The notes under the pieces: generated by a model
Database searches by the model: none
What the model saw: only the letters and a program-made list of their open reading frames with translations
Told to the model about the DNA's origin: nothing
Source of the DNA: Thermoplasmata archaeon
GTDB taxonomy: Archaea > Thermoplasmatota > Thermoplasmata > Thermoplasmatales > Thermoplasmataceae
Length of the DNA stretch: 6,991 nt
Direction of reading: 5' to 3'
NCBI GenBank assembly: GCA_021827885.1
Contig: JAKAUD010000126.1
Span: forward strand, 1-6,991
Program-made: the position numbers and the translations under genes
Part shown: piece by piece, positions 1 to 6,526 of the stretch
How positions within the stretch are numbered: position 1 is the stretch's first letter
Layout: the number at the start of each line of letters is the position of its first letter

Positions 1-158
1 ATCCAATTGAACCAATCTGGAAATCCATAAAAAGAGCAATTTCAAGGACCTTTATGAAAGACCAGAATATGATGGTTGAGACAGTCTAAATGAATTTCAT
101 TGAACTCTCAAGGAGAAAAACATTCTGTGAAAACTGGATGGTAGCGTTTGTTGGGTAA
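1..158 (+). pseudogene. IS630-family transposase, C-terminal remnant
   Basis: This is the tail of a DDE transposase that enters from the left edge. Reading from base 3, the frame opens with PIEPIWKSIKRAIS, the block around the third catalytic acidic residue (N-P-x-E-x-x-W) that is typical of IS630/Tc1-type enzymes. It continues through RTFMKDQNMMVETV to a TAA at 87-89. The same frame then resumes as MNFIELSRRKTFCENWMVAF and ends at a natural-looking TAA at 156-158. The internal stop in otherwise well-kept sequence marks a nonsense mutation. The catalytic Glu is present, but the protein would lose its last 23 residues. The N-terminal part lies outside the window, so other lesions cannot be judged. 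The IS630 assignment rests on the motif and the position of the Glu near the C-terminus. Confidence 0.72.
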
Positions 159-159
159 A

Positions 160-188
160 TAGTCCAATTAGTTATGGCGAGCACTATA
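160..188. repeat. putative right terminus of the IS630 remnant
   Basis: The short stretch between the transposase stop codon and the methyltransferase stop codon is the expected place for the terminal inverted repeat. IS630 elements insert at and duplicate TA, and a TATA sits here at 185-188. The left terminus is outside the window, so the inverted repeat cannot be paired and the boundary is inferred only. Confidence 0.3.
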
Positions 189-1119
189 ATTTCTTGGTTA
201 ATAGAAGTGCAAATCTGCCATAACATTCTGGACAAATCTCTTCCATGTTTATTACAAATATAACTGAATATGTAAGGTTATCCGGTAAAACATTTAGAAC
301 TCTATCTACGAAGGTCTTACCGTTGTAGAATCTTGAAAAGTCATTTTTAAAAGCATAGTCAATATAGATATTTTTGAACTCCTGAAATATTGACCAGTCA
401 GTAACATATCCAGGATCAGTAACGGCACCTCCTTTTGGGTAAAGATACAAAGGAACAATGCAACATCTACCGTTTGGCTTTAGAATCCTTTGAATTTCTG
501 TTATAAATTTAGAGTCATAATCCTTTACAAAATGATCAAAGGCACAGTGAAGACCTATCTTATCTGCAAACGAATTATCAACGTCCAGATGATCCGCATC
601 GCCAGATATATATCTGCCCTCACTATTTTTGAAGTACCTATCGTGGGCGTAGGACTTAGTCTGGTACAGTTTCTGATAAATCCAAGGAGCAGGTGAATCT
701 CCGTTAGCTACATCTATATAAATATCATTGGGCGATAATGCTAGAAGCTTAGCAGCAAGGTAATGCTCCAACGCTTTCTCACGAATTATTGGTACTCGCC
801 CCCCATCATAATAGTATTTATATTGTAAGTAATTGGCATCACTGAAAAACTCTTCGAAATCTTCTTTGTTTAACGCGTAATTGATTATCTTTACACCTTT
901 TTGTTCTAAATCAAAAATTACTTCATCTTTAATGTCTGAGCGAGTATATGGCGGAATAGAATACTCAACATTTTTTCCTATGAATTTTTTTTCAAGAGAA
1001 TTCTTTAAAAATCTGTCCCGATAGTTGCCGCGTAATACTGAAATGAACTTACCTGGTCTTCTAATAGAGGCTCGAATCAACCATCCTAAATTGGATGCTG
1101 GGCCTCTTTGTTCTGACAT
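184..1119 (-). CDS. class I SAM-dependent methyltransferase
   Basis: The product is 311 residues and probably methylates a sugar or other small acceptor in a surface-glycan pathway. The acceptor cannot be told from sequence. A Rossmann-like methyltransferase domain lies at about 130-230: YIDVANGDSPAPW (134-146) matches the glycine-containing SAM-binding motif I, SYAHD (156-160) gives the acidic residue after strand 2, SGDADHLDVD (172-181) resembles the adenine-binding acidic motif, and IQRILKPNGRCCIVPLY (209-225) is the classic 'L-pG-G' helix-strand. The C-terminal CYGRFALLLTKK resembles the usual family end, so the protein appears complete. The first 110 residues are a less conserved extension. 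ATG at 1117-1119 is chosen because a box A lies about 27 nt upstream, suggesting a leaderless transcript. No Shine-Dalgarno site is seen. Codon use is AT-rich, unlike the flanking transposon remnants. The stop codon touches the presumed IS630 edge. Confidence 0.85.
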   Translation of the reverse strand: MSEQRGPASNLGWLIRASIRRPGKFISVLRGNYRDRFLKNSLEKKFIGKNVEYSIPPYTRSDIKDEVIFDLEQKGVKIINYALNKEDFEEFFSDANYLQYKYYYDGGRVPIIREKALEHYLAAKLLALSPNDIYIDVANGDSPAPWIYQKLYQTKSYAHDRYFKNSEGRYISGDADHLDVDNSFADKIGLHCAFDHFVKDYDSKFITEIQRILKPNGRCCIVPLYLYPKGGAVTDPGYVTDWSIFQEFKNIYIDYAFKNDFSRFYNGKTFVDRVLNVLPDNLTYSVIFVINMEEICPECYGRFALLLTKKL

Positions 1120-1141
1120 TAAAAGAGAAGAGCGCCTACTC

Positions 1142-1149
1142 TATTTAAT
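1142..1149 (-). promoter_or_regulatory. box A / TATA element for the methyltransferase gene
   Basis: On the minus strand this reads ATTAAATA, centred about 27 nt before the ATG at 1119. That is the spacing expected when an archaeal transcript starts at or next to the start codon (leaderless). There is no purine-rich ribosome site between it and the ATG. The call rests on composition and spacing only. Confidence 0.5.
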
Positions 1150-1258
1150 CATTTCTTTACCTGACAGTATCTCCGAAGATAAATATTGTGTTTTCTGAAT
1201 ATTAATTAATTTCAATTTGTGTGAGATCCTATGTTGGCTGTTTATCTTTGTGTTATGG

Positions 1259-1267
1259 TAAATTTTA
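1259..1267 (+). promoter_or_regulatory. candidate TATA element of the DUF2080 gene
   Basis: TAAATTTTA is centred about 30 nt before the ATG at 1293, a good distance for archaeal box A with a leaderless or near-leaderless start. It would drive the DUF2080/transposase pair of the IS4-like element. The region is generally AT-rich, so chance occurrence is possible. Confidence 0.35.
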
Positions 1268-1292
1268 TTGTTGGATATGCAATACATATCGG

Positions 1293-1445
1293 ATGAAAAA
1301 GAAGCCATTGATAGCCGAGAACCATCTGGAAATTACAGGCATACAGGGCTATTTTATAAGGACGGTGACAAAATTCGGGAATAGTGCAAAGATAGACTGC
1401 CCAAAGGAATATCTTGGAAAGACTTTGTATGTCGTGGTAAAGTGA
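1293..1445 (+). CDS. DUF2080-type transposon-associated protein (AbrB-like fold)
   Basis: A 50-residue protein starts at the ATG at 1293. A longer reading from 1221 would add a poorly conserved leader and is less likely. The core TVTKFGNSAKIDCPKEYLGK followed by TLYVVVK matches the DUF2080 family, small proteins encoded just before transposases in archaeal insertion sequences. The pattern 'T-x-FGNSAKI-x-x-PKE-x-LGK-x-x-x-VV' resembles AbrB/SpoVT swapped-hairpin DNA-binding domains, which suggests a DNA-binding accessory or regulator of transposition (inference). Its stop TGA (1443-1445) overlaps a GTG start at 1442-1444 of the transposase by four bases (GTGA), which points to translational coupling. 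The reading frame is intact although the transposase beside it is broken. Confidence 0.75.
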   Translation: MKKKPLIAENHLEITGIQGYFIRTVTKFGNSAKIDCPKEYLGKTLYVVVK

Positions 1446-2375
1446 TCAACGTACCGAGACTTCTCACGTCACTCAATGCCCTTGAGCGGTTCACCAACGA
1501 TGCTCTCAGGATGAAGCATGACTCCGGATATCTTGCTGGATTCCACTTCAATCGCGAACTGCTGAGGGCAGCTGTTGCAAACACGTATCTGGAAACCGTC
1601 TGATTGAGATCGGATTCCATACATCTGGCAATTGAAAGGCATCCCATAAATAACACAATAACAGGAATAAGGGATTCCCTCTTTTCAAGAATATCTGCAC
1701 TGTCCAGAAAATCCATATCGGGGAACACCGATCCCATAATGATTGCATTCGACTACACGCATGAGGATTTCTATGGCGATCGTGACACGTTGTGGATACA
1801 TGGCTGGACCGGCGATCATGGCGTTACGGGAAAGTTCTCCTACCTCACCGCCAGCCTTGTGAACAGGGTTCTGAGACTTCCCATAATATCGATCCCGTCA
1901 CCAATGGGAAATGACATGCCTTTCCGAGATCGCGGGAATTCTGGATTCCATGATGCCGCTATTGGGACACATTGATCTTCCGCTGTTTGACAGGGGATTC
2001 TATTCCAAGGACCGGATAATGAAGCTGAATAACCTGGAAATGAACTACCTGATATTTGTACCGAATGATCCACAGGTGAAGGAGGAGTTCACATATATGT
2101 GCCAGTTAGAGAAGAAGATCCTTCTCCGTGAGTTCTATGCATACAGTAATGGAAGAAGAGTCAATGGTTCCGTACACCTGGCATTCCTGAAGCAGATATT
2201 CGATCATCACACCGATGCGTATTATGACTGGTGCTTTGCCACAAATGTTCCGGATGCGGATCTCGATCACATCATTGCGAAATACAAGTTTCGCTGCAGG
2301 ATCGAGACCCATGTTCCGGGCTCAGGACGAGTGCCGCATAAAGACGAAGAGCAAGGGCATTCGTGTGAGATATTT
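1442..2375 (+). pseudogene. IS4/ISH3-like DDE transposase, broken and 3' truncated
   Basis: Translation from the GTG at 1442 gives an N-terminal block (NVPRLLTSLNALERFTNDAL) that stops at TGA 1601-1603. The same frame resumes as LRSDSIHLAIERHPINNTI and carries the first catalytic Asp in IMIAFDYTHEDFYGD. Near 1915 the frame shifts by one, giving LSEIAGILDSMMPLLGHIDL and the second Asp in LFDRGFYSKD. Near 2311 it shifts again: the third acidic block reads YKFRCRIET in one frame and FRAQDECRIKTKSKGIRVRY in the next, with Glu in RIET. Homology ends about 2375, where IS3 sequence begins, so the last part and the right inverted repeat are gone. The DDE layout and upstream DUF2080 gene support an IS4-superfamily element. 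The exact subfamily is uncertain. It cannot make active transposase. Confidence 0.75.
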
Positions 2376-2486
2376 GAGAACAGGGGGAGAAAGAGGGATG
2401 AGAATCAGATAACGGCAGAAAAGGATCTTGAAATATCCAGGCTCAAGGACGTGATTGCAGAGATCACCCTTGAGAACCTGGAGATC

Positions 2487-2496
2487 AAAAAAAAAG
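2487..2496 (+). other. A9G slippery run at the OrfA/OrfB junction of the IS3 remnant
   Basis: Nine adenines followed by G lie inside the codons for IKKKDW, exactly where IS3-family elements place the A-rich slippery site used for programmed -1 frameshifting between OrfA and OrfB. Here OrfA and OrfB read in the same frame across the run. Either the run changed length during decay and fused the frames, or this lineage does not need the shift. Confidence 0.5.
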
Positions 2497-2514
2497 ATTG
2501 GAGAACGCTTGCAG

Positions 2515-2522
2515 AGGAGGGG
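2515..2522 (+). promoter_or_regulatory. Shine-Dalgarno site for IS3 OrfB
   Basis: AGGAGGGG sits 6 bases before the ATG at 2529, which starts MKSMFHDIHRTVMNAVERAG, the usual beginning of OrfB. It fixes the ancestral OrfB start independently of any frameshift from OrfA. It is the only strong ribosome site noticed in the window. Confidence 0.5.
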
Positions 2523-3479
2523 AAAGACATGAAATCCATGTTCCATGACATCCACAGGACAGTCATGAATGCAGTGGAAAGGGCAGGATTTCCAGCAGTG
2601 AAGGTGCTTTCATTCCTTGGAAATAGGAGATCCTGGTACTATGCACAGCTTCCCTTTCACCCTTACTGGACAGCAGATTCAATCCATATGCTTTAAGAAG
2701 CAATGATGAATGGATTGTGATAGGATTCAAGAAAAAGCATCCTGGGATGTCGTTCAGGGGATCGCCTACACGCTGATGGACGAGTATCTCGCATATTTCT
2801 CGCCATCCACGGTATACAGAATTCTGAAGAGAAACGCACTCATCACACCGTGGAACCGCAAAACATGAACATCCACCAGACCGGAACATGCAAGGCAACC
2901 GGATGAAAAATGGCAAACTGACATAATGTATATCAAAATACTGGGCAGATTCTTCTACCCGTCGATATTCATTGATGAGTATTCAAGGTACATAGTGCAT
3001 CATGCATTGCTTACAACGATGGATGCTGATTCCGTATCACTGGAAGCCCAGACAGCAATAGAGAAGCTCAGGAAGGATTCCATTTTTGAGCCGGTGATAC
3101 AATCAGATAATGGTTCATCGTTCATAGCCATGGAGTTCAAGATCGTGCTGAGGGAGAATCACCTCCTCAGAAGCTGAGATCAGGCCACATACACCGGAAC
3201 AGAACGGTATAGTTGAAAGGGCCAATAAAACAATGAGGGAATCCCTGATATCTGTCATTCTGACAGATTATGAACAGGCCAGACCAGAACTCTCAAGGAT
3301 AATAGATGACTATAATAACACCAGGAAACCCTCATCACTTAACTTATCTGACACCCGTACAGTATTATAGGGGAAATCCAGAAGAGTTGCTTGGGATCAG
3401 GAAATCCAAAACAGAGAAGGCAAGGATATTAAGTTAAGTAGGGAAAAATCAGGAACCTTCTCATAATTCTTTTCGGCAT

Positions 3480-3938
3480 TTGTCCAGCATTGAGAAAAAC
3501 AGTACAGGTTCGTCTGAACCTGAGACCGCCTCCAGACACATAAGGAAAGCGGTAATGAATGGCATCGGGGTAAAGGGATTCTACGGTGACGGTGCATTTG
3601 ACACCAACGATCTGTTCGACATGCTGCACTCTATCAGTGCAAAGGTGGTCATAAAGATAAGGAAGAACACCTCCGCTGATTGGTGCAGCGGATCGATATA
3701 CAGAAGAAGGGTTATCAGAGAAAATCAAGAGAAAGGGTACAAAACATGGGCAGAGGAGAAAAGATATGGAATGAGATTGTCCGGAACAGATGGCATATTT
3801 TCAGCAGTGAAAAGGAAATTCGGCGAGAACTGTATGACCAGGTCTGCTAAAGATCCTGAGGCAGATGGATTTCAGAGGTTGTGGAAATATGATTACATAA
3901 ATCAGGGTGCAAGGGAGAGGGTGAAGACATTGAAGTGA
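3480..3938 (+). pseudogene. IS5-type DDE transposase, C-terminal fragment
   Basis: The fragment is a 152-codon open stretch lacking the N-terminal half and the first catalytic Asp. It holds the second Asp in VKGFYGDGAFDTNDLFDML and the region that normally carries the catalytic Glu, here KRYGMRLSGTDGIFSAVKRK. In IS5/IS4-superfamily enzymes this block usually reads like 'R-W-x-V/T-E-G-x-FSAxKRxFGE'. This copy has Asp in place of Glu. The last part, FQRLWKYDYINQGARERVK, is the usual C-terminal helix. The frame has no start of its own, because it stays open back to the IS3 stop at 3435, so the TTG at 3480 is only a nominal boundary. The junction with IS3 lies between about 3438 and 3480. Confidence 0.72.
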
Positions 3939-4027
3939 ACCAAGATCCGGTAAAAGTTCCAGAAATGATCACAACAGGAGCAGACGTTGGAGAGATTTGT
4001 TCAACAGAGCGGGGGAGTTCAGGTAAT
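3939..4027 (+). other. non-coding tail of the IS5-like remnant
   Basis: The 89 bases between the remnant's TGA and the glycosyltransferase stop codon contain no gene. They probably hold the right end of the IS5-like element, with GC-richer sequence up to about 4020 and AT-rich host-like sequence after it. No inverted repeat could be paired because the left end is lost. Confidence 0.35.
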
Positions 4028-5194
4028 TTAAATATTTCTTAGCTTATCAATAAGGACATCTTTCCATTTATCGGACATATATTCTTCAAATACTTCAGAT
4101 GAAATATGTCTACTAAATCCGTAATCAATCAAATCAGCGATCTCATTATCAAGTACTTCTGGAAAATTCTCTAATGAAGCCACTTTCATTTGTTCATTTG
4201 GAATTATTCCAGCCGAAGCCTCTGGTGTTGCGATCACTCTTAAGCCATGTACTAAATAGTTCACGATCTTCATGCTTAGCCCACCTATAGTCGTTGTGGG
4301 AGCAAGGCCAATATGAGCGTGCAAAAGTACATCGTCCAAATCTTTAACAGCTCCCAGAATTTCGATATTCCTATCGTTTGATTCAAACAACAAATCAGAA
4401 GATGACCCCACTATCAAAATATTGTAACAATTAGCATCTGCACTCAACTTTTCTGTTAATTCATTCAGTACAAATTCAGCTGCTTGTCGATTCGGTGGAT
4501 AACGATAGTCCCCTAACAGAACTATGTTGACTTTAAGTACTCTTGTTCGCTCAGAATCACTTTTGAAGTTTATATTACCACTTGCATTCTTGCTAATATA
4601 TGGTAGAATAGTCGTTTTTGCCTCAAGTTCCGGATACTTTTCGATTATGTCTTTTCTGATTCGACTAGACGGGCAAATAATCAAAAAGGCGCCTTTAACG
4701 ATAAATCTTTCTATAATTCTTCTTATGGGTGGATAAAGAAATTTGAAAATCTTATTACTGATCGATAACGTGTTATAATACGCTTTACCAAAATCTGCTG
4801 CACGATAGATCAACTTAATGCTAAAAGCCTTGCTGACAATAAATGGCAAAATAGAACTATATACATCTTCGACCAACAGCACAATTTTGTCGCTATACTC
4901 CTGTTTTTCTCGTCCAACGAAGCCAAACAACCAACGAAGTTGCTTAAAGTAAACTCGAAACAATAGACTGACGAAAGAATTGAAATTTAAGTTACTTGTC
5001 CTATTTAAATCCTGTGAACTATAATCTGGTTCCAGTGAAACAAGTTTAAACTCTTTTTCCAGCGTTTTCAACAGTTCGTTGTCATAGACCGAAGTCCCGT
5101 TGAATTCGTCAGAGTGATTTCTATGAGAGAAGAAAAAAAGAGTCTTGACTTCTTTATTAACAAGATTATCGTTTGCATTGTGTTCGCTAGACAT
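4028..5194 (-). CDS. GT-B fold glycosyltransferase, GT4-like
   Basis: The product is 388 residues, a normal length for a GT4 enzyme that moves a sugar from a nucleotide donor onto a growing glycan at the cytoplasmic membrane face. The N-terminal acceptor half (about 15-200) contains TLFFFSHRNHSDEFNGTSVY and IVLLVEDVYSSILPFIVSK. The C-terminal donor half starts at NIVLLGDYRYPPNRQAAEFV (223-242), followed by the strand ILIVGSSS (259-266), NIEILGAVKDLDDVLLHAHI (276-295), then LAPTTTIGGLSMKIVNYLVH (297-316) and RVIATPEASAGI. The last block is the GT4 donor-site motif, but Asn312 sits where the second Glu of the EX7E signature normally lies. There are no signal peptide or clear membrane spans. It is oriented like the methyltransferase and was probably part of the same glycan island before the insertions. 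Donor and acceptor are unknown. The 3' end abuts the IS5-like remnant. Confidence 0.82.
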   Translation of the reverse strand: MSSEHNANDNLVNKEVKTLFFFSHRNHSDEFNGTSVYDNELLKTLEKEFKLVSLEPDYSSQDLNRTSNLNFNSFVSLLFRVYFKQLRWLFGFVGREKQEYSDKIVLLVEDVYSSILPFIVSKAFSIKLIYRAADFGKAYYNTLSISNKIFKFLYPPIRRIIERFIVKGAFLIICPSSRIRKDIIEKYPELEAKTTILPYISKNASGNINFKSDSERTRVLKVNIVLLGDYRYPPNRQAAEFVLNELTEKLSADANCYNILIVGSSSDLLFESNDRNIEILGAVKDLDDVLLHAHIGLAPTTTIGGLSMKIVNYLVHGLRVIATPEASAGIIPNEQMKVASLENFPEVLDNEIADLIDYGFSRHISSEVFEEYMSDKWKDVLIDKLRNI

Positions 5195-5221
5195 CAGACA
5201 CGAGTAGTAATTTAACTTGTA

Positions 5222-5231
5222 AGATAAATAT
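5222..5231 (-). promoter_or_regulatory. candidate box A for the glycosyltransferase gene
   Basis: The minus strand reads ATATTTATCT here, centred about 32 nt before the ATG at 5194, giving a leader of only a few bases. A second AT-rich stretch, TTAAATTA at about 5208-5215, is too close for box A. The longer string AAGATAAATATT (5221-5232, plus strand) also occurs upstream of the methyltransferase gene at 1176-1187. Confidence 0.35.
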
Positions 5232-5288
5232 TATGGAAGCTCTTCAAGTCTTTGGGGTAAATAATAAACCCTGATTGAATTATGCTTT

Positions 5289-6490
5289 GTGAATTCAGGG
5301 GAACTGTTCCGAAAACTTCTAGTTCTAGAAATCCATGGGCCATTAAGAAGATAAGATTCAGTCACCAGTAAAAAAGGGTGAATATTTCATAGATTTCCCC
5401 ATAGGATTGAAATTCCTACGCTCTGTATGCGAGTATCTCTATTCTGTCTTCGACACAGAGAAACCCACCTGAACTTCCAGAACGCAACATATGTTCATCC
5501 AAGGGAGTCTGGGATAAGATGCAATGATCATGGAAGGAATACGGTGGATGTAGCATGGGCAAGATAGGAATCCGGTTTTGTAGAGTTTAGCACTGCATTT
5601 CTTAGCACTGGTAATGGAGATGGGAAGCGATATGCCCGTATCTGCAGTTGCCAGAATCGCAGGCATCAACGATGATTCTGTGTGGAGGATCCTCAAGCAT
5701 TATGTGGATAAGGCAAGAAAATCACGGGATCTCTCCGACCCCAATATCCGTGGAATAGACGAATTCTTCTTTGAGAAACATCATGTCTATGTAACTCTGT
5801 TTTATGACACAAAAGACGCTAGAGTCATACATATAGGGGAGAAGGAATCAGATGGATTTCTTAAGTTCACGACGAAGCATCTCCATTTGATTCAAAGAAC
5901 ATTGAACACACCACCAAGACATGCATCCTTCATACATATCCGGCGACAAGGAGCATTTCCCTGATTCCTCAATAATTTTCGATCATTTTGAGGTCATAAA
6001 GATGATGAATGACGCCCTGGACAGGATCAGGAGGAAAGAAGCAAGGGAGAATGAGATACTGAAGCACACGGGATATGACTGGTTGAGGAACCTTGATGAT
6101 CTATCAGACAGGGAAAGGGATCGCCTCATGTCAGTGAAATCTGATCTCCAGACATCCCATGCATATAACTTCAAGATTTCACTCTAGAGATTATGGCAGG
6201 TGAATGTGTCCATTGCTGAATCATATCTGAAGAAACAGGTAACATGGACATCCAGGTCAAGGATGCCTGAAATCACCAAGTTGGGAAAGACCATGAAGAG
6301 ATACATTGAAGGCATTCTGGAAGCAATTAGATCGGGAATAAATTCAGCTGTTGTTGAAGGACTTAACAACAAGACCCGTACTGCGTTCAAACGGTCTTAG
6401 GGATTCAAGGGTCGTGACTACAGGGACACGATCATGTATCTTGTGGCAGGTAAATTTAAATTCCGACCCTTTTACAATTTACAAAGATGA
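5289..6490 (+). pseudogene. ISL3-family transposase, heavily decayed full-length remnant
   Basis: Almost the whole enzyme can be followed by changing frame. Near 5289-5330 are ELFRKLLVLE and NPWAIKKIRF. At 5371-5460 is EYFIDFPIGLKFLRSVCEYL, the zinc-finger region, where the usual first Cys of CxxC is Arg. HLNFQNATYVHPRE and RCNDHGRNTVDVAWAR follow, with a TAG at 5565. From 5605 come ALVMEMGSDMPVSAVARIAG and the first catalytic Asp in RGIDEFFFEKHHVYVTLFYD. DSKNIEHTTK and the second Asp region DMHPSYISGDKEHFPD come next, then DHFEVIKMMNDALDRI. After a TAG at 6185, RLWQVNVSIAESYLKKQ leads to the Glu in SAVVEGLNNKTRTAFKRS. A TAG at 6398 replaces what is usually Tyr, and the frame ends at TGA 6488. 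At least six frameshifts and three stops make it inactive. Confidence 0.87.
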
Positions 6491-6502
6491 AAGTGATAAA
6501 TT

Positions 6503-6510
6503 GGTTATAT
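6503..6510 (+). promoter_or_regulatory. candidate TATA element before the membrane-protein gene
   Basis: GGTTATAT, just after the ISL3 remnant, lies about 20 nt before the GTG at 6527 and about 74 nt before an in-frame GTG at 6581. The first distance is a little short for a leaderless start and the second would leave a leader of about 45 nt, so the site is tentative. Confidence 0.25.
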
Positions 6511-6526
6511 ACCCAAAATTATTCAT

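Larger units (their letters stand above)
2376..3437 (+). pseudogene. IS3-family transposase OrfA (3' part) plus OrfB, multiply frameshifted
   Basis: The remnant opens with ENRGRKRDENQ and the OrfA leucine-zipper region DLEISRLKDVIAEITLENLE. The OrfA helix-turn-helix half is missing. OrfB follows: MFHDIHRTVMNAVERAGFPA and FLGNRRSWYY, then a shift near 2680 (NPYALRSNDEWIVIGFKKKH), another near 2758 (GIAYTLMDEYLAYFSPSTVY), a TGA at 2866-2868, and the integrase-type catalytic core. The core has the first Asp in WQTDIMYIK, the second in IQSDNGSSF, and the Glu in RPHTPEQNGIVERANK after a further shift near 3170. A last shift near 3338 leads to the family-typical end YLTPVQYYRGNPEELLGIRK and a TAA at 3435-3437. 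All three acidic residues survive, but at least four frameshifts and one stop prevent a working product. Confidence 0.85.
1293..4020 (+). mobile_element. block of three tandem, same-strand IS remnants (IS4-like, IS3, IS5-like)
   Basis: The space between the methyltransferase and glycosyltransferase genes is filled end to end by parts of three unrelated transposases, all on the plus strand: IS4-like to about 2375, IS3 from about 2376 to 3437, IS5-like from about 3480. None keeps both ends. The right part of the IS4-like gene, the 5' part of IS3 OrfA and the N-terminal half of the IS5-like gene are missing. This implies deletions or recombination between elements rather than clean nested insertions. 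Outer boundaries are approximate because no inverted-repeat pairs or target duplications could be matched by eye. Confidence 0.65.

Noticed and set aside
1120..1292. Possible small gene or RNA between the methyltransferase and DUF2080 genes
   Set aside because: No conserved frame, ribosome site or stable hairpin was seen. It looks like AT-rich promoter sequence plus the left edge of the IS4-like element.
1354..1737. Minus-strand open frame of 127 codons opposite the IS4-like transposase
   Set aside because: It is antisense to recognisable DUF2080 and transposase coding sequence and has no promoter or recognisable motif. It is a shadow frame.
1601..2868. In-frame TGA codons at 1601 and 2866 as possible recoding (selenocysteine or stop read-through)
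   Set aside because: TAA and TAG also interrupt the other remnants, several frameshifts occur in the same genes, and the positions do not match catalytic residues. Ordinary pseudogene decay explains them.
2563..2916. Minus-strand open frame of 117 codons opposite IS3 OrfB
   Set aside because: The plus strand carries clear IS3 homology throughout, and the antisense translation is Cys/Ser-rich without domain features.
5269..5300. Imperfect inverted repeat (CCCTGA ... TCAGGG) as a terminator or ISL3 end
   Set aside because: The stem is short with a mismatched interior and has no T-run. No matching sequence was found near 6490 to make it an ISL3 terminal repeat.
5361..6480. Similarity of GTAAAAAAGGGTGAATATTT (5368) to the reverse complement of the region near 6460-6478 as ISL3 inverted repeats
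   Set aside because: The left copy lies inside the coding part of the transposase remnant (after NPWAIKKIRF), so it cannot be the element end. The match is probably due to AT-rich composition.
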